Of a DNA stretch of 64,000 nucleotides, positions 1-9,421 are shown one piece after another. Location of the stretch: NCBI RefSeq assembly GCF_002443295.1, contig NZ_BAOS01000017.1, forward strand, positions 1-64,000, written 5' to 3'. Position 1 is the stretch's first letter; every line of letters starts with the position of its first letter. The stretch is from Candidatus Scalindua japonica (GTDB taxonomy: Bacteria > Planctomycetota > Brocadiia > Brocadiales > Scalinduaceae). A program made the position numbers and the translations under genes. The notes under the pieces are model-generated. The model searched no databases. It worked only from the letters and a program-made list of their open reading frames with translations, and had not been told where the DNA came from.

Positions 1-899
1 AAATGGTTTCCCAGCCTTTGTTAACAGAGAAGGCCTTTGAACAGGCGCAGAAAAATGTTGTCTCGTTATCTTCCACAGCAGCTTCAAGCACGCCTGAAAT
101 TGCTATCAGGATGTTGTATGATAATCTATTTGTTATAAATCCTGGAATTGGATGGACGCTTGGTAACGCGGAGGTTATAAAACGGTTTAATCTTGAAGAG
201 GTAAAAGAGTTTCATGGTAAACTTTATAATCCCTCAAATCTGGTTTTGACAATTTCAGGTAATCTTCCGATTAGTGATGTTATGGATCTTGTTAAGAGCT
301 GTTTTGGCGGGCAATGGGGAGAAGCCGGATGGCAGCCACCGGCATTTAATCCGCAGCTCGGTATGTTTGACAGAACAGTACACCAGAAAATTGGCAAGTC
401 ACAATCATATGTCATCGTGGCAAACGGCTGTGAAGTCGAGGAGAAAGACCAACCGGCCCTGCACATCCTCAGTAATATTTTTTCTGACAGGCTTGCATTC
501 AATCTTCGAGAAAAACAGGGACTTGCTTATTCCATTGGTACGCACTTTCCAAAATATAAAGGCGCACACTGGTATAATATTACAATGGGAACAAGACCGA
601 AAAACATTGCAAAAGCTATTTCCGGTATTAAGGAGGAAATTCGATTAATTCGAGAGGCGTCTTTTGATGAAAAGGAAGTGCAACAGACAATCAACGCCGC
701 TTTAGGACGCCGAGGCATGCGCCGTATGGACCGTGTCAGCCAGGCATATTATATAAGCATGGAGATACTTGACGGCAAATCTCCTGAAACAGACGAACAA
801 TACGGTGAAAAGTTGAAAGCTGTTACTCCACAGGATCTGGAACTTCTTGCACCAAAGATATTTGAGAATGACGATCATTTGATCGTAATAGCAGAGTAG
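1..899 (+). CDS. M16 family zinc peptidase, C-terminal part (5' end outside window)
   Basis: Partial gene entering from the left edge; the ATG at position 3 is probably internal. About 300 residues are visible. They cover the end of the first M16 domain (conserved hpyG-like segment, then YNPSNLVLTISGN) and a complete second domain carrying the LREKQGLAYS segment, which matches the Arg/Tyr substrate-binding pair of M16 peptidases. The zinc motif HxxEH would lie upstream and is not visible, so I cannot say whether this chain is catalytic. The family degrades peptides in the periplasm or works as a two-chain complex. Two further M16 genes occur at 52.5-55.5 kb. Confidence 0.85.
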   Translation, partial: MVSQPLLTEKAFEQAQKNVVSLSSTAASSTPEIAIRMLYDNLFVINPGIGWTLGNAEVIKRFNLEEVKEFHGKLYNPSNLVLTISGNLPISDVMDLVKSCFGGQWGEAGWQPPAFNPQLGMFDRTVHQKIGKSQSYVIVANGCEVEEKDQPALHILSNIFSDRLAFNLREKQGLAYSIGTHFPKYKGAHWYNITMGTRPKNIAKAISGIKEEIRLIREASFDEKEVQQTINAALGRRGMRRMDRVSQAYYISMEILDGKSPETDEQYGEKLKAVTPQDLELLAPKIFENDDHLIVIAE

Positions 900-979
900 T
901 TCGTAAAACAATAATAATAATTTCTAAACATCAAACATTTGAATGTTTGACTACAGTTAACAATTTTAAGGAGGTTAGG

Positions 980-1396
980 ATGAAGATCCATGTAGGTAAT
1001 TTATCCAGTGAGATTACTGAAGATGACATACGGCAGGCTTTTGAAAAAACAGGTAAGGTTGATTCCGTTACTATTACAAAAAACAAGTATAATGGTAAAT
1101 TAAAAGTGTTCGCATATGTTGTAATGGACTCTAACGAGGAGGGGAAGTCGGCAATTGACAGCCTGAATAACCAGGAGATAAAAGGAAAGATCCTCAAAGT
1201 TAGTGAAGCTCTTACTACAGATACAGAAGGTCCCGGTGGTAAAGTTGAAGGCAGCACAAAAGCCGGGTTTGGCGGCGGCAAGAGAGGATCCGGTGCAAAA
1301 GGTGAATTTGGCGGCGGCAAAGGATATAACAGCAGCAAAGGTGGCTTTGGAGGCAAAAAAGACTTTAGCGGCGGCAGAGGTGGACGAGGTCGCTGA
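980..1396 (+). CDS. RNA-binding protein, single RRM plus glycine-rich tail
   Basis: One RNA-recognition motif (residues about 1-80, with RNP2-like IHVGNL and RNP1-like KVFAYVVM) is followed by a Gly/Lys-rich, repetitive tail of about 55 residues rich in GFGGGK-type units. This architecture matches the small cold- or stress-induced RRM proteins of cyanobacteria and some other bacteria, which bind single-stranded RNA. The start at 980 is chosen because AAGGAGG at 968-974 sits just before it; an in-frame ATG at 947 has no such site. The RNP1 region is less aromatic than usual (one Phe, one Tyr). A hairpin terminator follows, so it is probably monocistronic. Confidence 0.85.
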   Translation: MKIHVGNLSSEITEDDIRQAFEKTGKVDSVTITKNKYNGKLKVFAYVVMDSNEEGKSAIDSLNNQEIKGKILKVSEALTTDTEGPGGKVEGSTKAGFGGGKRGSGAKGEFGGGKGYNSSKGGFGGKKDFSGGRGGRGR

Positions 1397-1430
1397 AATC
1401 GAACACAACTTGACTAAACGCTAATAGCCA

Positions 1431-1487
1431 AAGGGGCTTCTTACTGTCGTTATGGTAATATGTAGCCCCCTAATTACCGGTTTTTTA
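1431..1487 (+). terminator. Probable Rho-independent terminator after the RRM gene
   Basis: The arms AGGGGCT (1432-1438) and AGCCCCC (1464-1470) form a hairpin and are followed after a few bases by a run of six T. Confidence 0.55.
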
Positions 1488-1500
1488 CCAATTTTAAGGA

Positions 1501-1839
1501 CTACTCACTCAAGTTAAGTTCCCCGTCTGATTTAAACATTTCCGGAGAGTCCTTATCCTCTTCTTTAAAGGCCGCTTTCAAATTATCTATTCCATAAACA
1601 CCATAAATAGCTTTTAACTCTGTTACAATTTCTTCCGTGATCTCATGGTCCTGATAATGGTCAGTAATTCCAAAGGCCAGTGCATGGGCAATACATTTGG
1701 GACATTCACACGTTCCAACTGTAGTATACGCAAATTGATTATATTCACCGGTACCGTGTGTTTCAGGAGAATAATGGCTATTAAAATATCCATCGTTAGG
1801 AACGTAAGTCAATTTCTTAACCAGGTCTTTGTATTTCAT
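1501..1839 (-). CDS. Small hypothetical protein with CxCxxC motif
   Basis: A 112-residue soluble acidic protein that I do not recognise. Its notable feature is the segment CECPKC near residue 44, which could bind a metal ion or a small iron-sulfur centre. There is no signal peptide or membrane segment. An AGGA-type ribosome site lies just upstream of the ATG. It is convergent with the RRM gene and has no obvious operon partner. Confidence 0.6.
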   Translation of the reverse strand: MKYKDLVKKLTYVPNDGYFNSHYSPETHGTGEYNQFAYTTVGTCECPKCIAHALAFGITDHYQDHEITEEIVTELKAIYGVYGIDNLKAAFKEEDKDSPEMFKSDGELNLSE

Positions 1840-2524
1840 TTTCCTGCTTTCTAAATGATAATTAAATTGTTATTGATATCTTTTTTTAAGAATAAAAAAA
1901 CCAGAAGCTGATATTTTTCAGTTATTATACACATATGTCAGCAAGTAACCATATCAAAATATTAGTAAAAGCTCATATTTTACCGCGGATACCCTGTGAA
2001 CAAATATTACATCGGAACGTTAAAAATGTTTTATCAAAAAAGAATACATTGCCTGTATTTACTTTAATCATTCAAAATTTTCCTTCTTAATCTAATATTC
2101 TCATTGACACAACGGTCAATAATTCATATAGTTATAAGAGTTTTGGAGATAACCGTTTTAAGGCAAAAGACGTTCTCATATAGGTGTCACGTGGGCAGGA
2201 AGATTGAGAGATTGTATGATATTTCTAATCCAGTAATTGTCATCATGGTCAAACCCCTCCCTTTGCTTACCCATAATAGAAAACAGAAACTCTTGGATTC
2301 GGTTTTCCAGTTTGTTTCTGTTACTGTGGATTAAACTTTCTGAATTCAGGTTTTATTGGTTAAACCTCCAGATTATTGATCTAACAATATAATATATTGA
2401 AAATATAATGAGATCTGTTAATAATGGTTAATATTTTTTCAATTGGCTATTGTGTAAAAATATTTATATCATGGAGTATTTGAATGAATCAGTTATTTAA
2501 TCTTGTTAGTTGTGGAGAAGTTTT
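1840..2524. other. Long AT-rich intergenic region before cysD
   Basis: No convincing gene. It holds a near-consensus promoter (2104-2132) and a small hairpin (arms AGGTTT 2348-2353 and AAACCT 2362-2367). A 76-codon open frame inside it shows no ribosome site or family resemblance and is treated as chance. Confidence 0.6.
2104..2132 (+). promoter_or_regulatory. Sigma-70-type promoter, TTGACA-N17-TATAGT
   Basis: TTGACA at 2104-2109 and TATAGT at 2127-2132 are separated by exactly 17 bases. Transcription would begin near 2139, about 385 bases upstream of cysD. It could give cysDNC a long leader or drive a small RNA. Confidence 0.5.
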
Positions 2525-3430
2525 TTGAAAGATATCAATATTTCCTACTTAAAACAACTCGAATCAGAGTCAATCCATATTATTCGTGAAGTGGCTGCTG
2601 AGTTTAAAAACCCCGTCATGCTCTATTCCATAGGGAAAGATTCGAGCGTAATGGTACGCCTTGCCCAAAAAGCCTTTTATCCCGGAAAAATCCCATTTCC
2701 TCTCATGCATATTGATACCGGATATAAATTTGAAGAGATGATTGAGTTTCGAGACTGGTATGTTAAGGAAATCGGGTGCCGGCTTATCGTTGAAAGAAAT
2801 GAGCAGGCGATCTCAGAAGGCACACATCCACAAAAAATAGGAGTGGATAAATGTTGTGCTAAATTAAAAACTCAAGGGTTGCTTGGCGGTATAAAAAGAC
2901 ATCAGTTTGACGCAGCCTTTGGCGGAGCGCGCCGAGATGAAGAAAAATCAAGAGCAAAAGAACGTATATTTTCTTTCAGGGATGAATTCGGGCAGTGGGA
3001 CCCCAAATACCAGAGGCCAGAACTCTGGAATCTCTATAATTGCCATATTAACGAGGAAGAATCAATAAGAGTATTTCCTTTGAGTAACTGGACCGAAATG
3101 GATGTCTGGTACTATCTGAAGAATGAAGAGATACCAATTGTTCCAATATATTATGCACAGGAAAGAGAAGTGGTTGACAGAGGTGGAATTTTAATTCCTT
3201 ACGATGACATGGTCAAACTCAGACCCGGTGAAAAGGTGGAAAAAATTATGTGCAGGTTTAGAAGTCTGGGTTGCAGTCCATGTACAGGAGCCGTCAGGTC
3301 AAACGCCAGAACAATTGATGATATAATCAAAGAAGTAGAAGAGGCAAGCAAATCTGAGAGGGAAAATCGTATTATCGATCTGACTACGGATAGTTCTATG
3401 GAAGACAAGAAAAAGGAAGGATATTTCTAA
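2525..3430 (+). CDS. cysD: Sulfate adenylyltransferase subunit 2 (CysD)
   Basis: Catalytic subunit of heterodimeric ATP sulfurylase, which makes adenylylsulfate (APS) from ATP and sulfate in the cytoplasm; the partner CysN is next downstream. The PP-loop SIGKDSS and the rest of the CysD/PAPS-reductase fold are intact and the length (301 residues) is normal for the family. The start is read as TTG at 2525, preceded by GGAG at the right distance; an earlier in-frame TTG at 2510 overlaps that ribosome site. The gene ends four bases before cysNC, so the two are co-transcribed. Role: sulfate activation for cysteine synthesis or sulfation. Confidence 0.95.
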   Translation: MKDINISYLKQLESESIHIIREVAAEFKNPVMLYSIGKDSSVMVRLAQKAFYPGKIPFPLMHIDTGYKFEEMIEFRDWYVKEIGCRLIVERNEQAISEGTHPQKIGVDKCCAKLKTQGLLGGIKRHQFDAAFGGARRDEEKSRAKERIFSFRDEFGQWDPKYQRPELWNLYNCHINEEESIRVFPLSNWTEMDVWYYLKNEEIPIVPIYYAQEREVVDRGGILIPYDDMVKLRPGEKVEKIMCRFRSLGCSPCTGAVRSNARTIDDIIKEVEEASKSERENRIIDLTTDSSMEDKKKEGYF

Positions 3431-3433
3431 ACT

Positions 3434-5395
3434 ATGGATTCACACACATCTCCAAATCATGCTAACTTGCTTAGATTCACCACTGTAGGCAGTGTGGATG
3501 ACGGTAAATCTACGCTTATAGGCAGGCTTCTTTATGACACTCAAAATATTTTTGATGATCAGCTTGAAGCAGTCAGAAAAGTAGCGGAACGCAAAGGTGA
3601 AGAGGAAATTGATTTATCTCTTTTAACTGATGGGCTGGCTGCTGAGAGGGAACAGGGTATTACCATTGATGTCGCTTACAGATACTTTCAGACATCTAAA
3701 CGAAAATTTATCATTGCCGACACTCCCGGGCATGTTCAGTATACGCGGAATATGGTTACCGGCGCCTCTACAGCCAACCTGGCCATTATCCTTATTGACG
3801 CGCGCAGAGGAGTCCTTGAACAATCAAGACGGCATGGTTTCATAGCTAGCCTTTTACAGGTTTCTCACATGATAGTTGCTGTCAACAAGATTGATCTGGT
3901 AGATTATTCCAAAGAGGTTTTTGACTCAATAGTTGAAGAGTATGATGAATATTCCAGGAAACTTGATATTAAAGATATTACTTACATTCCGGTTTCAGCA
4001 CTTAAAGGAGACAATGTAGTCAGCAAAAGTGCAAAAACCCCCTGGTATGATGGTCCTACGGTGTTACATACGTTGGAAAATGTCCATATAGGTTCTGATC
4101 TTAATGTACGCGACTTCCGATTTCCTGTCCAATATGTTATACGGCCCGATCTTAATTTCAGAGGTTATGCTGGAAAGATTGTTGCCGGTTCGGTTAACCC
4201 GGGAGAAGAGATCGCTGTATTGCCATCGGGGCTAGTATCTAAAGTTAAAACTATCACAACAATGGATGGAGACCTTGAAGATGCACACGCTCCACAATCC
4301 GTTGTTATCACACTTGAAGACGAAATAGATATCAGTCGTGGAGATATGATTGTTCGACGACACAATCTCCCTCAAGTAGAAAATAATATAGATGTCATTT
4401 TATGCTGGATGGGTAATGACCCGCTTGAAATAGGCAAAAACTATTTTATTAAGCATACGACAAGAACAGTGAATGCCTGTATCAGTAAGTTAATATACAT
4501 GTTTGACGTAAACACTCTACACCGCACTGATGCGACAGAACATAATCTTTTCTGTGAGCTGATAAAGACACCGCATCGTACAGATGTTAACACTTTACTA
4601 CTGAATGAGATTGGACGTGCAGAGATAAAACTTACTCAGCCAATAATGTTAGATCAATATAATAAGAATCGGGAAACCGGTAGTTTTATTGTAATCGATC
4701 CTGATACAAACTTTACTGTTGGAGCAGGGATGATTCGGGGCGCTGTTCGAAGCATCGAAGAGACTATCCATGCCGAAGGAAAAGCGGAAGAGGAACTGCC
4801 GGTTAAAGTTGAGATTGAAAGAGCCCCGGTATCTCTAAAAGAAAGAGAAGAACGATATAAACATAAGACCGCAGTTATATGGTTTACCGGCTTATCCGGG
4901 GCAGGAAAGTCAACAATAGCCAAAAGCCTTGAACGCCTTCTCTTCAGTACGGGAATTCATACCGCATTATTGGATTGGGACAAACTGCATCATGGCCTGT
5001 GTAAGGACCTCAGTTTTTCAGATCAGGACAGAATAGAAAACATCAGAAGGGCCGGAGAAGTCGCCAGGGTTTTTTACGAACACGGTTCAGTTGTACTTTG
5101 TACATTTGTATCTCCGTTAAGATGCCAGAGAGATCAAGTCAAAGCCTTAATACCGGAAGGAAGATTTCTTGAGGTTTTTGTCCGTTGCAGTCTCCAGACC
5201 TGTGTGCAGAGAGACCCCAGAGGGCTTTATAAGAAAGCCATGGACGGAGAAATCCCACAATTCACCGGAATAAACTCACCATATGAAGAACCTCTGAACC
5301 CTGATATTATCCTGGATGCAGAATATAAATCCATCGAGGAGAACCTTAAAGCCTTGCTGGAAATGCTGAAAAGTAAAGGGATCATAAGAAAGTAA
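3434..5395 (+). CDS. cysNC: Bifunctional sulfate adenylyltransferase subunit 1 / adenylylsulfate kinase (CysNC)
   Basis: A fusion of 653 residues. Residues 1-455 are the EF-Tu-like GTPase CysN (G1 GSVDDGKST at 19-27, DTPGH, NKID), which drives APS formation with CysD. Residues about 474-653 are APS kinase CysC (P-loop GLSGAGKST near 486-494, then ENIRR, FTGI), making PAPS. Oddly, the usual LLDGDNVRHGL segment of CysC reads LLDWDKLHHGL, changing a region that lines the nucleotide/APS site, while the rest of the domain is normal. Kinase activity or specificity may therefore differ. It follows cysD by three bases; no reductase genes are nearby. Confidence 0.93.
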   Translation: MDSHTSPNHANLLRFTTVGSVDDGKSTLIGRLLYDTQNIFDDQLEAVRKVAERKGEEEIDLSLLTDGLAAEREQGITIDVAYRYFQTSKRKFIIADTPGHVQYTRNMVTGASTANLAIILIDARRGVLEQSRRHGFIASLLQVSHMIVAVNKIDLVDYSKEVFDSIVEEYDEYSRKLDIKDITYIPVSALKGDNVVSKSAKTPWYDGPTVLHTLENVHIGSDLNVRDFRFPVQYVIRPDLNFRGYAGKIVAGSVNPGEEIAVLPSGLVSKVKTITTMDGDLEDAHAPQSVVITLEDEIDISRGDMIVRRHNLPQVENNIDVILCWMGNDPLEIGKNYFIKHTTRTVNACISKLIYMFDVNTLHRTDATEHNLFCELIKTPHRTDVNTLLLNEIGRAEIKLTQPIMLDQYNKNRETGSFIVIDPDTNFTVGAGMIRGAVRSIEETIHAEGKAEEELPVKVEIERAPVSLKEREERYKHKTAVIWFTGLSGAGKSTIAKSLERLLFSTGIHTALLDWDKLHHGLCKDLSFSDQDRIENIRRAGEVARVFYEHGSVVLCTFVSPLRCQRDQVKALIPEGRFLEVFVRCSLQTCVQRDPRGLYKKAMDGEIPQFTGINSPYEEPLNPDIILDAEYKSIEENLKALLEMLKSKGIIRK

Positions 5396-5560
5396 GAAAT
5401 TAAAGTCCAGCACAAGTAATTCTGTAGAATTTAACCTTACCTGTAAGCACATACTTTAAATTTGCCATAATAATTTGTATAAACACGTTGTTATGAAAAA
5501 GCAAACCATCCAAGAAAAGTCCGTTTGGTAAACAGACTCTACAAAATAATTTATCTATTT

Positions 5561-7306
5561 TTAATTTCCCTTGTGCTTCTTCAACCATACTATTTGATAT
5601 GGCTCCAATGTCAACTCTGTAGAGTTAACTTTTGTGTGTGTAATTATATCAATATAATGATCAGTCTGCTCACCCGGAAGAGTAATTTCTACACTATCTC
5701 CGGTAAAGTTAAATAGTGCCAGTATAGACTCGTTATCATCATCGGCATATCGTTTAATCGCGAATACTTTACTTCCCAGATCCGGAAACTCATATTTACC
5801 AAAAGGATTGAAGGCTTCTTCGTTTATCCTTATTGATAAGAGTTGTTTATACCTTTTGAAGAGAATCTTTTGTAAACTACCCTCTTCTTCAAGCAACTCT
5901 TTCAAATTATCATAATTTAATTTATCTCTGTTAATAGACCTGTTGATCCTCGTTTTTTTTACCGCTTCATGATAGTTCCTGGAGCCAACAAGCGAATGGA
6001 AATAGACGCCCGGCACGCCCGGCATTGCCAGCACAACTGCTTGTGAAAGCATCATCCGTTTTACTCTTATATTGTCATCCTCTTCCGGATGTGTCAACAA
6101 GTCAATATAACTGCAGTTTAACTCATAAGGAGATTCTTCCTCGTCTCCAATCGCCCTGTAAGAAGCAAACCCTCCATGACCTATAGAAGTACGCACTAAA
6201 AAACTCATCTCTTTGTCATCCAATATTCCGTTCACTGCCCTGACTCCAATACCATCATGGCTTGCCGTAAAATTAAAAAAGCAGACCCCATTACTTGGAA
6301 GTGTTAACTCTTTTGCCCAATTTGTGAGTTTCTCCGTATTAGATTTCAAAATAGAAAATGCAAGAAGCGGGGGAAGCGCAAAGTTATAAACCATTTGCGC
6401 CTCATCATCACCACCCCCAAAATATGAAATATTTTCACCATGAGGCACATTTGTTTCAGTAATAATTATAACTTCAGGCGCGACGGCATGCATTACTTCA
6501 CGCATAAGCTGGATCAATTCATGCGTCCTGGGAAGATGGACACAAGGTGTTCCCAACTCTTTCCAAATATACGCAATCGCGTCAAGCCTTATAAGTGAAG
6601 CACCTTTCGCGATATAAAACAGTAATACGTCTAAAACCCTTAATAATACTTTATAATTCGCGTAATTCAGATCTACCTGGTCACTACCGAATGTTGTCCA
6701 TATATTTCTGATTTTCCCCTCATCATCAATGAATTCGGTTAAAAGAGGTGAAGTTCTTGGCCTGACAACATTTGATAAATCTGTACTTGGATCAACATCG
6801 ATAAAAAACTCTTCAAATGCAGAAAAACCTGCCAGGTAATTATTAAACCATCTGCTTAATTGTGACATATGGTTGATAACACCATCAAACATTATCCTAT
6901 GGTTCTTCTTTATATTTTCTATATCTTTCCATGAGCCTTTGAGAGGACAGACGCCCTTATAGTTTACAATTGAAAAACCGTCATCTGATGAATACGGATA
7001 AAACGGTAGTATATGAACGGTATTGATAACATCCTGAACATACTCACCCAAGAATCTATATAAAGTAGCCAGAGCCGTTTCACCATGATGAAAAACCTGA
7101 TCCCCGTATGTTATGAGAATAATATCTTTTTGAGTTAAATAGTATGGAGCACTTTTTACCTTTTGTTTATACTTATTGATAAGAGCAAGTATCTTCTCAT
7201 AAGCCATGTCAGAGTCCTCTCTGGAATAAATAAAATCCAAAGACTCCTTAATCAGCTTTAATCTGTTTTCTTTGGTAAGACGAATATAGTGCTCTTTATT
7301 TGTCAT
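5561..7306 (-). CDS. GH13 subfamily 18 glycosidase (sucrose / glucosylglycerate phosphorylase-like)
   Basis: An alpha-amylase-fold enzyme of about 581 residues. The catalytic Asp lies in LIRLDAIAY and the acid/base Glu in ITETNVPH; HILPFYPYSSDDGFS near the N-terminus and the PGVPGVYFHS segment are typical of GH13_18. Enzymes of this group split sucrose, sucrose-6'-phosphate or glucosylglycerate with phosphate to give glucose-1-phosphate; the exact substrate cannot be read here. The ATG at 7306 is preferred over one at 7366 because the latter lies inside the upstream gene, whose stop is four bases before 7306. The arrangement implies translational coupling with uup. Confidence 0.88.
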   Translation of the reverse strand: MTNKEHYIRLTKENRLKLIKESLDFIYSREDSDMAYEKILALINKYKQKVKSAPYYLTQKDIILITYGDQVFHHGETALATLYRFLGEYVQDVINTVHILPFYPYSSDDGFSIVNYKGVCPLKGSWKDIENIKKNHRIMFDGVINHMSQLSRWFNNYLAGFSAFEEFFIDVDPSTDLSNVVRPRTSPLLTEFIDDEGKIRNIWTTFGSDQVDLNYANYKVLLRVLDVLLFYIAKGASLIRLDAIAYIWKELGTPCVHLPRTHELIQLMREVMHAVAPEVIIITETNVPHGENISYFGGGDDEAQMVYNFALPPLLAFSILKSNTEKLTNWAKELTLPSNGVCFFNFTASHDGIGVRAVNGILDDKEMSFLVRTSIGHGGFASYRAIGDEEESPYELNCSYIDLLTHPEEDDNIRVKRMMLSQAVVLAMPGVPGVYFHSLVGSRNYHEAVKKTRINRSINRDKLNYDNLKELLEEEGSLQKILFKRYKQLLSIRINEEAFNPFGKYEFPDLGSKVFAIKRYADDDNESILALFNFTGDSVEITLPGEQTDHYIDIITHTKVNSTELTLEPYQIVWLKKHKGN

Positions 7307-7310
7307 TACA

Positions 7311-9122
7311 TTAACCCTGAAGTGTCTCCAATGTTTCCCACCGTTGATAGGCGGTATCCAATTCATGGTTCAGTGCGGACAATCTTGTCCTTATAATCTC
7401 CGCCTCATCATTCCCCTTCTTATAAAACAGAGGATCACTCACTGCCTCATACAATTGGCGTTGCTCTTCTTCCAATTCCTCTATTCTCTGCGGTAAGGAT
7501 GTTAATTCACGTTGCTCTTTATAGCTTAGCCTGCGATGACGTTCACTATTTTTATCCGGACTGGCACTCTTTAATCGAGACTGCTTCTTTTTGTTTTCTC
7601 CAACTTGTTTTCTCTGCCTGAGCCAATCATCATAACCTCCGACATATTCATTAACCTCACCTTCCCCTTCAAACACAATAGTACTGGTTACTACATTATT
7701 GAGAAATGTACGATCGTGGCTTACCAGAAGCAGTGAACCCTTATACTGCAATAGCAATTCCTCCAATAGTTCCAGCGTCTCTATATCCAAATCATTCGTT
7801 GGTTCATCCATCACCAGGACATTCGCCGGCCTGGTAAACAGCCTCGCAAGAAGAAGGCGGTTACGTTCTCCACCCGATAGAACACTGACAGTGGTACGTG
7901 CTCGCTCTGGAGAAAACAGAAATTTTTGTAAATATCCTATCACATGCAGCCGCTTGCCGTTTAATGCAATAAAGTCATTACCGTCTCCAACATTATAAAA
8001 CACGGACTTGTCCTCCTGCAATTGTTCGCGAAGCTGATCAAAATAAGCAATCTGAAGATTTGTACCAAGTTGAATTGTTCCCTGTTGGGGGGTCAGCTCG
8101 CCAAGTAGTAGACGTATAAGTGTGGACTTACCAGCGCCATTTGATCCGATAATACCAACTTTATCACCCTTTATAATCGTTGTAGAAAAATTGTTTATTA
8201 TTGGAGTGTTATCATACCCATATCCCAGTCCATCCACATTAATCACCTTTATACCGGAGCGTTCTGCCTCTTGTGTCTGCATTCGTACTGTCCCGGTTTG
8301 TGTACGTCGTTCTCTACGGACAGCACGCATCTTTTGCAGATCCTGTACTCGTCCCTCATTTCGAGTACGACGGGCCTTAATACCCTGTCGTAACCATATC
8401 TCTTCTTTTGCCAGTTTTTTATCAAAAGTCGCCCATTGTTTTTCCTCTGCATCGAGAACTACTTGCTTACGGGAGAGAAATGTTTCATAATCACACTCCC
8501 AATCAATAAGATCCCCCCTGTCCAGCTCAATGATACGGGTGGCTATTTTTTTTAGAAACATACGGTCATGGGTAACAAAGAAGATAGTACCTTCATATCG
8601 CAATAAAAACTCTTCCAGCCAATTAATTGATGCAATATCGAGATGGTTAGTTGGTTCATCAAGCAATAATATATCAGGATTACATACCAGACCCCTTGCA
8701 AGTAACACTCTGCGTTTTAAACCTGAGGAGAGGATTTTGAATTCAGCGTTAGCATCCAATTGCATCAGCGAAATAATTTTTTCTATCTGATGACTTTCTT
8801 TCCAGTCCAGGTCAACATTCTGTTGTGTATGTTCAGAGACCACATTTTTCAGTCCATCATATACTACATCAAATACTGTACCATTAAATCCCCTTGGAAT
8901 TTCCTGAGGTAGATAAGCAGTACAAAGTCCTTTTTGTCGGGTAATATCACCTGTATCATGTTCCAACTCTCCATTAATCAACCGAAGCAAAGTTGTTTTT
9001 CCCTCACCGTTACGACCAATTAGACAAACTCTTTCACTGTTTTCTAATTGCAAACTTACTTTACCTAATAATTTCAGGCCTCCATAGCTGATACTAACTT
9101 TTTGCAGACTTAACAGTGCCAA
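7311..9122 (-). CDS. uup: ABC-F family ATPase Uup
   Basis: A soluble protein with two ABC ATPase domains (603 residues). Walker A motifs GRNGEGKTT and GSNGAGKST and Walker B/H-loop segments LLLDEPTNHLD and LVMDEPTNDLD are all present. The C-terminal tail is charged and coiled-coil-like, as in Uup. ABC-F proteins act on ribosomes or, for Uup, affect precise transposon excision and Holliday-junction processing. The first signature motif is LSSG rather than LSGG; the second is LSGGE. It is the first gene of a two-gene minus-strand unit with the GH13 enzyme. Confidence 0.92.
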   Translation of the reverse strand: MALLSLQKVSISYGGLKLLGKVSLQLENSERVCLIGRNGEGKTTLLRLINGELEHDTGDITRQKGLCTAYLPQEIPRGFNGTVFDVVYDGLKNVVSEHTQQNVDLDWKESHQIEKIISLMQLDANAEFKILSSGLKRRVLLARGLVCNPDILLLDEPTNHLDIASINWLEEFLLRYEGTIFFVTHDRMFLKKIATRIIELDRGDLIDWECDYETFLSRKQVVLDAEEKQWATFDKKLAKEEIWLRQGIKARRTRNEGRVQDLQKMRAVRRERRTQTGTVRMQTQEAERSGIKVINVDGLGYGYDNTPIINNFSTTIIKGDKVGIIGSNGAGKSTLIRLLLGELTPQQGTIQLGTNLQIAYFDQLREQLQEDKSVFYNVGDGNDFIALNGKRLHVIGYLQKFLFSPERARTTVSVLSGGERNRLLLARLFTRPANVLVMDEPTNDLDIETLELLEELLLQYKGSLLLVSHDRTFLNNVVTSTIVFEGEGEVNEYVGGYDDWLRQRKQVGENKKKQSRLKSASPDKNSERHRRLSYKEQRELTSLPQRIEELEEEQRQLYEAVSDPLFYKKGNDEAEIIRTRLSALNHELDTAYQRWETLETLQG

Positions 9123-9351
9123 GAATTTGCTCCAAAAAAAAATTTGTAGATTTTTTCAGTAGTGTCAGATTTAGTAGTTTGCGTATACTGTCTTTGTCAC
9201 AGATTCCCGCTAATGCTTCTCTCTGTATGCCTTAGGCGGCGAACATTCAGGAATGACAGTTTGTGGCAAGGAGCAATAAGTATGTAGTGCAAAAACCTGA
9301 CCGGAAACTATTGATATTGTTTGAAATTATAACAGAAACAATGTAAATTTA

Positions 9352-9392
9352 CAAAAAAGGACACATCCAGTTAATTTTCAACTGGTATGTGC
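9352..9392 (-). terminator. Rho-independent terminator of the large unknown gene
   Basis: On the minus strand CACAT-CCAGTT pairs with AACTGG-ATGTG across a seven-base loop, followed by a TTTTTT run. It lies 30 bases past the stop of the 9422-11986 gene. Confidence 0.75.
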
Positions 9393-9421
9393 CACTTTCA
9401 TCATATAACGTTACTCTTTAA

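Noticed and set aside
2104-2334. 76-codon open frame upstream of cysD
   Set aside because: No ribosome site or family resemblance, unusual composition; more likely leader or non-coding.
7307-7366. Earlier ATG for the GH13 enzyme at 7366
   Set aside because: It lies inside the uup coding region; ATG at 7306 is next to the uup stop and fits coupling.
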